DNA of 17,508 nt from the NCBI GenBank assembly GCA_964352985.1, contig CAYGUK010000085.1, forward strand, positions 1 through 17,508. Reading direction: 5' to 3'. The stretch comes from CAYGUK01 sp964352985. GTDB lineage: Bacteria; Pseudomonadota; Gammaproteobacteria; JAHCLG01. Both the position numbers and the translations under genes were made by a program. Positions 1-6,646 of this stretch are shown here, one piece after another; the first letter of the stretch is position 1, and every line of letters begins with the position of its first letter. The notes under the pieces were generated by a model. It ran no database searches. It had not been told where the DNA came from and saw nothing but the letters and a program-made list of their open reading frames with translations.

Positions 1-293
1 TTTTTCGTCGATTTAAATGAATCAAAGTTAGCGTGCTGTATATTGATAGAAAAGTTTAATTGATTTGCTCGTTCTTGGCAGCTTGCTAACATCGCTTTAG
101 AATTATCAAATCCGTCAACGTTAAAACCTTTCTGACAAAGCGGGATTAAGCAACGCCCAGATCCACACATAGGTTCTAGCAACTCATCATCTTTTGTAAA
201 TATTTGCGTGTAAAGTTCAAGTTCATGTTCATGTTCATCTGCCAACGGTTTATCTGCATCATAAAATTCAACACAGAGTTTTTCATACATCAT
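1..293 (-). CDS. Class I SAM-dependent methyltransferase, N-terminal part (cut by window edge)
   Basis: Reading the minus strand from ATG at 293 gives about 97 codons without a stop, running off the left edge. The glycine-rich motif I of Rossmann-type methyltransferases is visible as LLEPMCGSGRCLIPL around residues 38-52. It is followed by VDGFDNSKAML, where the acidic residue at the end of strand beta-2 (D in GFDNS) would bind the ribose of S-adenosylmethionine. This supports SAM-dependent methyl transfer in the cytoplasm; the substrate cannot be told because the C-terminal half is absent. The start may be 293 or the adjacent ATG at 290; an AGGT seven bases upstream is a weak ribosome site. 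A hexamer-like repeat codes for alternating H/L and E residues near residues 21-27. No same-strand neighbour lies within 600 bases upstream, so the gene probably has its own promoter. Confidence 0.85.
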   Translation of the reverse strand, partial: MMYEKLCVEFYDADKPLADEHEHELELYTQIFTKDDELLEPMCGSGRCLIPLCQKGFNVDGFDNSKAMLASCQERANQLNFSINIQHANFDSFKSTK

Positions 294-926
294 GTTAGTT
301 ACCTATTTTATTAAATCAGCAACTGCTTAAAGCTCTGCTGTATTGAATTGTTTTAAATGCGCAAACTCGTAAAATTGTTATTTTGCTATTAACATCAAAA
401 TGAGTTTCCAATTATATTATCAATTATCTAGAATAAATTATAACCTAAGCCCACAAGTTTAACTTATTGTTCATTAAATTTCAGTCTATTTAGGCTATCT
501 TCTCTAAATTTCTATTTAAATCTATCAATTAATCAAAATTGTATCCATTGGAAAATCTTGTCGTAGAAAGGATCTTTCATTAAATTTATCTTGTTACAGC
601 TTTAATATTTACCTGCTGAGTAACCGGGCTTCTCCTTCTCCAGTTAATAATTTATTGAAACTCATAATTCAGTGGACAATAAAATGCTTTCAGAATGAAA
701 TGGTAATAGGGTTATCCCAAAAGTGAATATTGTCTTCACATTAAATACATTAACCAATATCAACAAATTAGGACTACCTCGGATAATGAAAATACTCTAT
801 TTTTTAGCTTAACTAAGAATGAATAAATAAGGCCTAATTTCAATTCATATTAAATTATCTTTCACTTAAAATATTTAGTTAACTATTAATAAAAAACACC
901 CGAAATTGTATATGGAGAACAATAAC
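294..926. other. Gene-poor intergenic region
   Basis: This is 633 bases of A+T-rich sequence between the divergent methyltransferase and the orphan gene at 927. I find no convincing gene. A minus-strand ATG frame of 18 codons (609-665) exists but has no ribosome site. A small perfect hairpin (GAAAG-GAT-CTTTC) lies near 567-580. A probable promoter for the rightward gene is listed separately. Confidence 0.6.
861..889 (+). promoter_or_regulatory. Probable sigma-70 promoter of the gene at 927
   Basis: TTCACT (861-866) and TATTAA (884-889) each match four of six consensus bases at the ideal 17-base spacing. Transcription would begin near 896, giving a leader of about 30 bases that contains the GGAG ribosome site. 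In such A+T-rich DNA chance matches are common, so this is moderate to weak. Confidence 0.35.
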
Positions 927-1400
927 ATGATGTCATCTATCCCACTTTTTGCAGAAATCATCGAACTGTGTGGCCAAGAAATTAAGAAACGTGATTCATC
1001 AATTTCAAGTCAAGCATTTTCCTTTATTAATACCTCAGTTATACCAAAACTGGGTTTCAAATTAGTCACTACCGAGACTGCAAGTTTAAGAAAACTGATC
1101 CTTGAATTAGCTAAAGAAGAGTACTCAAAAAAATTTGATGGCGATATGTTAGGTCAATTAAATGAAATTTATGAGATCATTAATAATCGACAAGAAATTC
1201 GAATCGAGGATGACTTTGCAAAAATCATATTGCCTGTCTTTATAGAGCATGCGAAACAAGCAATGCCTGATAAATCGAGTGATATTGAGGCATGTTCAAC
1301 AAATTATCTATCACTTGGAGCAAAATCTGTTATCTCTGAAGTAAGCCTAATTGTTAAAGAAAGAATAGCACCAGAAGCAGCTCATGTTGCTCAACCTTAA
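927..1400 (+). CDS. Small orphan alpha-helical protein, function unknown
   Basis: The gene encodes about 157 residues with no family I recognise. The frame can be opened at TTG 906, but GGAG at 914-917 sits nine bases before ATG 927, so 927 is the better start. The protein is predicted soluble, without signal peptide or membrane segment. It is rich in alternating charged and hydrophobic residues typical of helical bundles, for example SLRKLILELAKEEYSKKF near residues 53-70. The C-terminus ends in an Ala/Pro-rich tail (APEAAHVAQP). It stands alone, with more than 500 bases without a gene on each side, and has a candidate promoter at 861-889. An orphan helical protein in a host-associated bacterium could be a secreted effector, but nothing here proves that. 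Confidence 0.65.
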   Translation: MMSSIPLFAEIIELCGQEIKKRDSSISSQAFSFINTSVIPKLGFKLVTTETASLRKLILELAKEEYSKKFDGDMLGQLNEIYEIINNRQEIRIEDDFAKIILPVFIEHAKQAMPDKSSDIEACSTNYLSLGAKSVISEVSLIVKERIAPEAAHVAQP

Positions 1401-1977
1401 TTAATGACTAAATCGCAATCTTATACTTGTTTATTTTTTTGAGGAAATAAAATGATTAGAATTTTCCGTTAATAGTTTTATGCAAAATATACTCTGCACG
1501 AAACAAGCATTTGATTTTTACAAAACATCAACTTTACTGTCTGTGTAAATTGGGGCGCTCCAAGGCTACTCTAATTGTTAAATGGGGTATTTTGATATTG
1601 AAAATACCCCATTTATTGATCTTAGTACCCCATTTAAAAACAGGTTGATAGCCTTCTTTAAATAAGTGATGTCCTAATTCCAACTTCGCTATTGCTTTAA
1701 AATTTTATATTTTGATAATAAACGGTTAGAATAATAATCATTATTTTAACCTCGCCATTTATAATTTCAAAAAAACACTCTCATCACCATCATTTTATTA
1801 GGCGTTTTTAATGATTGTTATATACTCGCGATTAAATCATTATTATTTTATTAACCATATCATTTTTCAATTTAATTAAAATCAGATTTGGAATTTCACA
1901 TTAGCATCATATTTAAGATCTAAAAATTTTCGAATGAGTTTTTAATTATAATTCTAATAATAGGAGATTAACCCCAT
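1401..1977. other. Gene-poor region with hairpin, possible remnant and mini-ORF
   Basis: No complete gene is convincing in these 577 bases. Four things are visible. A six-codon ORF (1452-1472, + strand) has GAGG seven bases upstream and could be a leader peptide. A near-perfect 14-base palindrome lies at 1550-1563. The strong hairpin at 1579-1615 is listed separately. A minus-strand frame of 56 codons (1704 down to 1534) lacks an ATG and reads protein-like (LGHHLFKEGYQPVFKWG), possibly a decayed gene. A perfect TATAAT at 1947-1952 lies just before the next gene but has no good -35 partner. Confidence 0.5.
1579..1636 (+). repeat. 15-bp hairpin with a second alternative right arm
   Basis: Bases 1579-1593 are perfectly complementary to 1601-1615 (15 bp, 7-base loop). 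An 11-base part of the right arm, TACCCCATTTA, occurs again at 1626-1636 and is perfectly complementary to 1579-1589. The left arm can therefore pair with either right arm, so the two structures exclude each other. No T-tract follows, so a plain intrinsic terminator is unlikely. Confidence 0.7.
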
Positions 1978-2922
1978 ATGCTTTCAAATCCCACAAAAAT
2001 TACACCTAAATCTGATCATTCAAATACGAGTACGAATAAAATCATGAATACAATTTCGAATTCTGATGAATATAATCAGCAAAATAGTCAAGAATTTGAA
2101 GAAAAAAGAAAAGCTGAAACAGAATCTAGTCAAATATCCGAAGAACTTCGAAGACTATTTGGTTCAAGCTGCGTTAACCCAAGTGAACCAGAAGAATATG
2201 GATATTTTCCAAACGATCTTGTTATTGATAATGAAATTAACAGTGAAAATATAACTAGTTTTTATGCGCTTATTGAAAGTATTTGCAATGTTATCCTTAC
2301 CTCAAACAATGAAGAATTGCAAGTGAAGGAGGTTACTGATAAAGGCTATGATGAATATTTTGATGGTATAAATTCAATTATTAATAAACATGAAGAAGAT
2401 CTTAGTATAGAGATGATTGAAAAATTTTTAAAATCAAGTCATAGATATCAAGAAGAAACAATTAATAGTATAATTGATGGTGTAAATTTTGAATTAGAAG
2501 AAGACAATACTATCACAATTCGACAAGCTCTAGAGAAATGTCGTGATACTGAATATTACGTATTAGTATCAAATAAAATTAAAGCCACCATTACTTTATT
2601 GAGATCTCGTCAAGAAAAAGTATCTGAATTATTAAATGAAGTAAAAAGCAAAAAAACAAATCATGATAATGATAGAATCACCCCAGAATTTTTACAACGA
2701 ATAAACGAGATACTTGAAGTTGGGGAAGAATATGATATAAGAGAAATTCCAATGCATGCGCATTATAAACCAGCTGTTTATCAAGCGATCAAAGAATCTT
2801 TAGAAGTGTTAAAAAGTGCTGTCACAATACCATTAGCAAGAACATATTGCACACAGAGTTTTCCTGATGAAAGTCACACAACTTCTGATGATTTCAAAAC
2901 ACCTACTATGAGAATAGGTTAA
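1978..2922 (+). CDS. Orphan acidic soluble protein, effector candidate
   Basis: The 314-residue protein shows no domain I recognise. ATG 1978 is preceded by AGGAG at 1962-1966, an acceptable if long spacing of 11 bases. The first 45 residues are rich in Ser, Thr, Asn and Lys and look disordered. The centre (about residues 85-290) is helical and strongly acidic, with many E, D, N and I. The C-terminal 25 residues are polar and unstructured (SFPDESHTTSDDFKTPTMRIG region). There is no signal peptide or membrane segment. A disordered N-terminus, orphan status and a polar tail containing Glu, Ser and Thr are common in type IV (Dot/Icm) substrates of Legionellales, but secretion is inference. The gene is a lone unit: the upstream gene ends 577 bases earlier, and the hairpin island at 3001-3110 lies immediately downstream. 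Confidence 0.7.
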   Translation: MLSNPTKITPKSDHSNTSTNKIMNTISNSDEYNQQNSQEFEEKRKAETESSQISEELRRLFGSSCVNPSEPEEYGYFPNDLVIDNEINSENITSFYALIESICNVILTSNNEELQVKEVTDKGYDEYFDGINSIINKHEEDLSIEMIEKFLKSSHRYQEETINSIIDGVNFELEEDNTITIRQALEKCRDTEYYVLVSNKIKATITLLRSRQEKVSELLNEVKSKKTNHDNDRITPEFLQRINEILEVGEEYDIREIPMHAHYKPAVYQAIKESLEVLKSAVTIPLARTYCTQSFPDESHTTSDDFKTPTMRIG

Positions 2923-3000
2923 TATTAAAAAATAATGTAACTATTCACCAAATTTAAGCAAAAACGTAGAAACGCTGAGAAGAACAGACTTTCCTTACGC

Positions 3001-3110
3001 GATGGGGATTCTTAAGGGGAGAATCGCGATTATCCCCTTAAGTGCCGTTAGCCTGGCTTTACCAGGTTAGGCAGTATTATCAGGGGAACTATTCAGCATT
3101 TATGCTGAAG
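3001..3110. other. G+C-rich island with three successive hairpins (structured RNA or palindromic element)
   Basis: The block 3001-3090 has 44 G or C in 90 bases, clearly above the surrounding DNA. Hairpin 1 pairs 3011-3020 with 3033-3042 (10 bp) around an inner near-palindrome. Hairpin 2 pairs 3050-3056 with 3062-3068 and extends outward through 3043-3046 with 3070-3073 across a 2-base bulge. Hairpin 3 pairs 3092-3098 with 3103-3109 perfectly around a TTTA loop. No reading frame explains the composition. It lies between the convergent genes ending at 2922 and 3220. It may be a structured RNA, a dispersed palindromic repeat or an elaborate terminator; it matches no RNA family I can name. Confidence 0.5.
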
Positions 3111-3124
3111 TTACGATTTTTCTT
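3092..3124 (+). terminator. Possible terminator of the orphan gene or of the hairpin island
   Basis: The perfect 7-bp stem 3092-3098/3103-3109 with a 4-base loop is followed after a short gap by a T-rich stretch (3117-3127, TTTTTCTTTT). The gap between stem and T-tract makes it an imperfect intrinsic terminator. A second weak stem, TTTCTT (3119-3124) with AAGAAA (3132-3137), could serve the convergent minus-strand gene. Confidence 0.4.
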
Positions 3125-3219
3125 TTATTATAAGAAATTGATCATTCCTATATAACCCTATTATTCAAATGAAAAATCCTTAATATAAAAGTATTGTATT
3201 TATACGTAATTTTTGAAAA

Positions 3220-4425
3220 TTAGCTAACAATCTCAATCAATCGACGAACATTGCGATAAACATGCATGACATCTCGTTTTTCCAATTGTTCGAAACTAAG
3301 CAATAACATTAAGCGTTGTAGAAGATAATCTTTAGCCGCGTATTCGTAAGTTTTAAGCCATTCATCTTTTGGTAAGGATTGTGCTGTTATTTTCTTAAGT
3401 TGCTCGTGATGATAGTTAATATAATTGAGTAAATCGTTTTCATTAAATTCAACAGGTAACACATAAGCGAGAAACTCCACACAATCGCGTTGTGGCGTAT
3501 TAATTACTGCTAATTCCCAGTCGAAAAAATAAACCTTATCTTTACAGATAGCAATATTTTTTGGGGAACAATCGTTTTGAACAAGACAGTGTTCTGCCTT
3601 ATCAAGAATGGGGTACCAAGCACTAAGATTATCAATCGTTTCTTGATGGAAATTATGATCTAATTTTGTTAAACCCGCTAGTTGACAGTTTTTAGCAGAT
3701 TCACATATAGCTTGCCAAAAATCTAAATTTCTCACTGTTTTTTCAGTATTCATCGCATTTGAGAATAAGGAATTATTTAATAATGTTTTTGTTTTCCCCA
3801 ATGTTTGTCCATGAATATGGGCTAACGCTTTCAGCGCTTGCTTAATCGTTGTTTCATCCCAACGAGATAAATCATAGGGATAAAAACACAGTGACTCTTC
3901 AGGTAATTTTTCTAAAATTAAGCAACAGTTTTGCTCTATTCCATTGGTTGTTAAACTCGCGCCATAGCAAGTAGGAACTGATTTAAATTTAGTCTCACTT
4001 TTTTGCATTGAATAAAAGAAAACTTCTCGCTCATTGACGTTATTAAATTCTAATTGTGCCATGTAGTCATAAACTTTTTTAGCTTTTGGTTTGACACCAC
4101 AATGTTCTAATGCACCAGATATCGCGTTGAGATAATTAGCATCGTCAACTTTTGATTTCGTAATAACGAACTGTTCGACATTTTTTTTATTTTGCTGATA
4201 TTCAATCCTGTAAGATTGCACGCCTTGTGGTTGCTTAGTCGCATCATTGACTTTACCTTCCCATAAGTTTTCACCCATGTTATCGGGAATAAACTCAGCG
4301 TTCAGTATTCTTATCTCTGACTCAGGAAACCAGTTCGACATAGCATCTTGAAAGAAAGCACAATTGTAAATTCGTGTGTTTTGAACTATATCGCTGTGTC
4401 GGTCTTTATCGTAAATAATAGCCAC
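3220..4425 (-). CDS. APH/choline-kinase-fold phosphotransferase
   Basis: The 401-residue protein has the catalytic elements of the aminoglycoside phosphotransferase/choline kinase superfamily, which transfers phosphate from ATP to a small-molecule hydroxyl group in the cytoplasm. FVITK (residues 86-90) fits the ATP-binding lysine strand, NEREVFFYS (131-139) the helix-C glutamate, and LILEKL (169-174) the hinge. CLVQNDCSPKNI (280-291) is the catalytic loop, with Asp285 and Asn290, and YFFDWELA (299-306) is the metal-binding loop with Asp302. The usual HGD of the loop reads QND, so the His and Gly are replaced. The start is supported by GAGGA about nine bases upstream. It diverges from the P450 operon with only 84 bases between starts, so the two units may share a regulatory region and pathway. 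The substrate is unknown; antibiotic resistance is possible but not implied by these motifs. Confidence 0.8.
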   Translation of the reverse strand: MAIIYDKDRHSDIVQNTRIYNCAFFQDAMSNWFPESEIRILNAEFIPDNMGENLWEGKVNDATKQPQGVQSYRIEYQQNKKNVEQFVITKSKVDDANYLNAISGALEHCGVKPKAKKVYDYMAQLEFNNVNEREVFFYSMQKSETKFKSVPTCYGASLTTNGIEQNCCLILEKLPEESLCFYPYDLSRWDETTIKQALKALAHIHGQTLGKTKTLLNNSLFSNAMNTEKTVRNLDFWQAICESAKNCQLAGLTKLDHNFHQETIDNLSAWYPILDKAEHCLVQNDCSPKNIAICKDKVYFFDWELAVINTPQRDCVEFLAYVLPVEFNENDLLNYINYHHEQLKKITAQSLPKDEWLKTYEYAAKDYLLQRLMLLLSFEQLEKRDVMHVYRNVRRLIEIVS

Positions 4426-4509
4426 TGTTTTTCCTCACTGTGATGTTCCAATATTTAATCTATGATATGCTATTTTCTAGAGTCTCATAATAGTAAAGGA
4501 TAGACAAGC

Positions 4510-5733
4510 ATGAGTTTAAATGCTGAAGTTATTGGCCCTAATTTTTTTCTTTTATCACCTGCTAAATTACATAATCCCTATGACGACTATCAATTCTTTT
4601 TAAAAAACCAGAGAATCTATTTTGAACCCGAATTACAAATGTGGTTTATCTTCGGACATAATGAAAACAAAGAATTATTTAAAGATAATGAGCGCCTAAC
4701 TTCTGCTCGCTTAGACGGTTTAGTCGGTGCCATGCCTGAGAAATACAAAGATGAACTGAGTCAACGATTTCGTCATTTTGCTGATATGTTAGTATTTATC
4801 GATGGCGATCAGCAAAAACGCATTCGTGATTCTATGCGTTATGCTTTTACTCCCAAAGTAATTAAAGCAATGGGAAATCGTATTGAAGCATTAACGAATC
4901 AGTTACTCGATAAAATTAATCCTGAAAAACCCTTTGATATTGCCAAAGAGTTTGCTCATCATTTACCAATTATGGTGATAACAGAAATGTTAGGTTTGCC
5001 ACCAGGTGAGTATATAAAAATCATGCAATGGGCTGATGACATCGCAGATTTAATCAATACCATTCCGCCCGAAGAACATGTCATTAAACATTTTATTTCC
5101 AGCATAGATGAAATGAAACCTTATGTGATGGCCTTAATTTTCAATAAGAAAAAAAATACAGGTAGTGATTATTTAAGCGAACTTATTATCGATAACAAAT
5201 TACAAGATAATGAGTTAAGTGCAAATATTTTTTTATTATTGCTAGCAGGACATGAAACAACTCGAAATTTTATTGGCAATACAATTTATCTTTTATTAAC
5301 GCATCCCGATCAACTTGCTATTGTTAAGCAAGATAAAAATAAATATCCAAATTTAATTCATGAAAGTTTACGATATGAATCCGTCCATCCTATGATGTCA
5401 AGATTAGTTGTGACGGACTTCCAATATAAAGATGTGACATTTAAACAAGGTCAAATGATTCAACTCTGTATGGGAGCGGCTAATCGAGATCCTGACGTAT
5501 TTGAAAATCCCAATAACTTTGATATCACAAGAAGTAAAAATTTTAATATGGGCTTTGGTGCGGGGCCTCACACTTGTCTCGGCGCACATCTTGCTAACAT
5601 GGAGTGTGAAATTGCCGTTAAAACTTTATTTGAACGATTTCCAAATTGTCGATTGCACCAACAAGATAATATTAAATGGCAACATATTGCTAATTTACGT
5701 GGCCCACGTTCGATGATATTAGTGATGGAGTAG
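4510..5733 (+). CDS. Cytochrome P450 monooxygenase
   Basis: This is a complete 407-residue soluble bacterial (class I) P450. It is a haem-thiolate enzyme that inserts one oxygen atom from O2 into a small molecule, using electrons from a ferredoxin and reductase encoded elsewhere. The I-helix oxygen-activation motif is LLAGHETT (residues 244-251). The K-helix ExxR is ESLR (285-288). The haem loop FGAGPHTCLGAHLA (349-362) places the axial thiolate at Cys356. In the C-helix the usual His of the H-x-x-x-R haem-propionate pair appears to be Gln (DGDQQKRIR, 98-106). There is no signal or membrane anchor. The next gene starts 8 bases after the stop, so the two form an operon. No redox partner lies in the window. 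The substrate cannot be named; the divergent phosphotransferase suggests a small specialised pathway. Confidence 0.95.
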   Translation: MSLNAEVIGPNFFLLSPAKLHNPYDDYQFFLKNQRIYFEPELQMWFIFGHNENKELFKDNERLTSARLDGLVGAMPEKYKDELSQRFRHFADMLVFIDGDQQKRIRDSMRYAFTPKVIKAMGNRIEALTNQLLDKINPEKPFDIAKEFAHHLPIMVITEMLGLPPGEYIKIMQWADDIADLINTIPPEEHVIKHFISSIDEMKPYVMALIFNKKKNTGSDYLSELIIDNKLQDNELSANIFLLLLAGHETTRNFIGNTIYLLLTHPDQLAIVKQDKNKYPNLIHESLRYESVHPMMSRLVVTDFQYKDVTFKQGQMIQLCMGAANRDPDVFENPNNFDITRSKNFNMGFGAGPHTCLGAHLANMECEIAVKTLFERFPNCRLHQQDNIKWQHIANLRGPRSMILVME

Positions 5734-5741
5734 AGACACTG

Positions 5742-6413
5742 ATGAATATTTGCATTTTAGTGCCATTTGATAATAAAGCTATTTTTAACGAGTCTCATAT
5801 ATCACCTTATATTCGAGATGATTTTCAAATTCATATCGAATATGGTAGTGTTGATAATCGTATCGTTAAAACTGATGAACAATTAGCGAATTTACTACCA
5901 GAAATGTTAACCTTAGCAACAAAAATTAATCGTAAAAATTATGATGGTGTTATTTATCTTTTAGGCACTGATGTAAACTTTGAAGCTATTCGTCGCGAAT
6001 TAAATGTGCCAGCAGTTTCTTCGTTTTCGAGTACTCTATATTTTGCTGCAACCATGGGGATAAATCTTGGCTTGATTAGTGCAAGAGAGTTAACTTACCA
6101 AAGTCAACTTGCCATGATTAAAGAATATGGCTTGAGCCATCGACTTAAAGCATCTAAATTATTAGAGTTGAAAACTTTTCAAGATGATACACTAGAGATT
6201 AATACTAATGCGATCGATTCTCTCTTTGCAGCTTGTGTCGACATGGCACGCGAGCAAAAAGTTGAGTCTATTATTTTAGGAAGTCCTAGATTTGCGCGTA
6301 TGGTGCCTTCAGTTAGAAATAAATTACAAGAGCAACACATTCGCATTCGGTTATTTGAACCTATAGACTGTGTATTTGCGATGGTGGACGCTGTTTTAAA
6401 ATTAAAACTATAG
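5742..6413 (+). CDS. Asp/Glu/hydantoin racemase-fold protein lacking both catalytic cysteines
   Basis: The 223-residue protein follows the layout of the aspartate/glutamate/hydantoin racemase superfamily. The first half has DGVIYLLGTDVNFEAIRREL (68-87), then an alpha/beta segment ending GINLGLIS (106-113). The second half has SIILGSPRFARMVPSVRNKL (176-195) and a C-terminal helix. In known racemases and maleate isomerases a Cys sits in each half, on the CFxDPG-like loop and in the LGC motif, and the pair moves the proton. Here the first position is occupied by Leu/Gly/Thr (73-76) and the second by Ser181. Cys165 and Cys210 lie elsewhere. The protein is therefore not expected to racemise by the two-cysteine mechanism. 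GGAG at 5727-5730 inside the P450 end serves as ribosome site, and the 8-base gap indicates co-translation. It may be a different enzyme (lyase or isomerase) or a binding protein acting on the P450 product. Confidence 0.75.
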   Translation: MNICILVPFDNKAIFNESHISPYIRDDFQIHIEYGSVDNRIVKTDEQLANLLPEMLTLATKINRKNYDGVIYLLGTDVNFEAIRRELNVPAVSSFSSTLYFAATMGINLGLISARELTYQSQLAMIKEYGLSHRLKASKLLELKTFQDDTLEINTNAIDSLFAACVDMAREQKVESIILGSPRFARMVPSVRNKLQEQHIRIRLFEPIDCVFAMVDAVLKLKL

Positions 6414-6646
6414 TAGTAATTCATTTTTACTAAACGTAAATTTGTTTTGAAATTTATATTATAAGATACCATCCTTAAATATGAAAAATCCAGTTTCTAT
6501 AAATCACCCATTTGACTGCCGATATTTATGTAACGTTATTTTTAATTGATGCTTAAAATTTGATATTCCATCAAGAATTGTAATTAAACTTTTTTATATC
6601 TCGTTAAACATTTCATTCTGGAATAGTGGAAATCATCATACTGTTA

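Noticed and set aside
216..240. Short hexamer-like tandem repeat in the methyltransferase gene
   Set aside because: Only about four imperfect units, coding for an HEHELEL segment; no sign of a phase-variable tract.
609..665. 18-codon minus-strand ORF (MSFNKLLTGEGEARLLSR)
   Set aside because: No ribosome site or terminator; short enough to be chance.
2066..2254. 62-codon plus-strand frame inside the gene at 1978
   Set aside because: Lys/Leu/Ile-rich shadow frame inside a longer, better supported gene.
3043..3090. Resemblance of TTTACCAGGTTAGG to the core of 4.5S/SRP RNA
   Set aside because: The invariant GGAAGCAGC tetraloop region of SRP RNA does not follow, so only a short stretch matches by chance.
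5404..5716. Frames on both strands across the P450 haem region (5404-5589 minus, 5501-5716 plus)
   Set aside because: Shadows of the P450 frame, which carries the conserved haem motif there.
6179..6472. 97-codon minus-strand frame over the end of the racemase-like gene
   Set aside because: It overlaps conserved family motifs on the plus strand and its own translation is low-complexity Ser/Ala/Arg.
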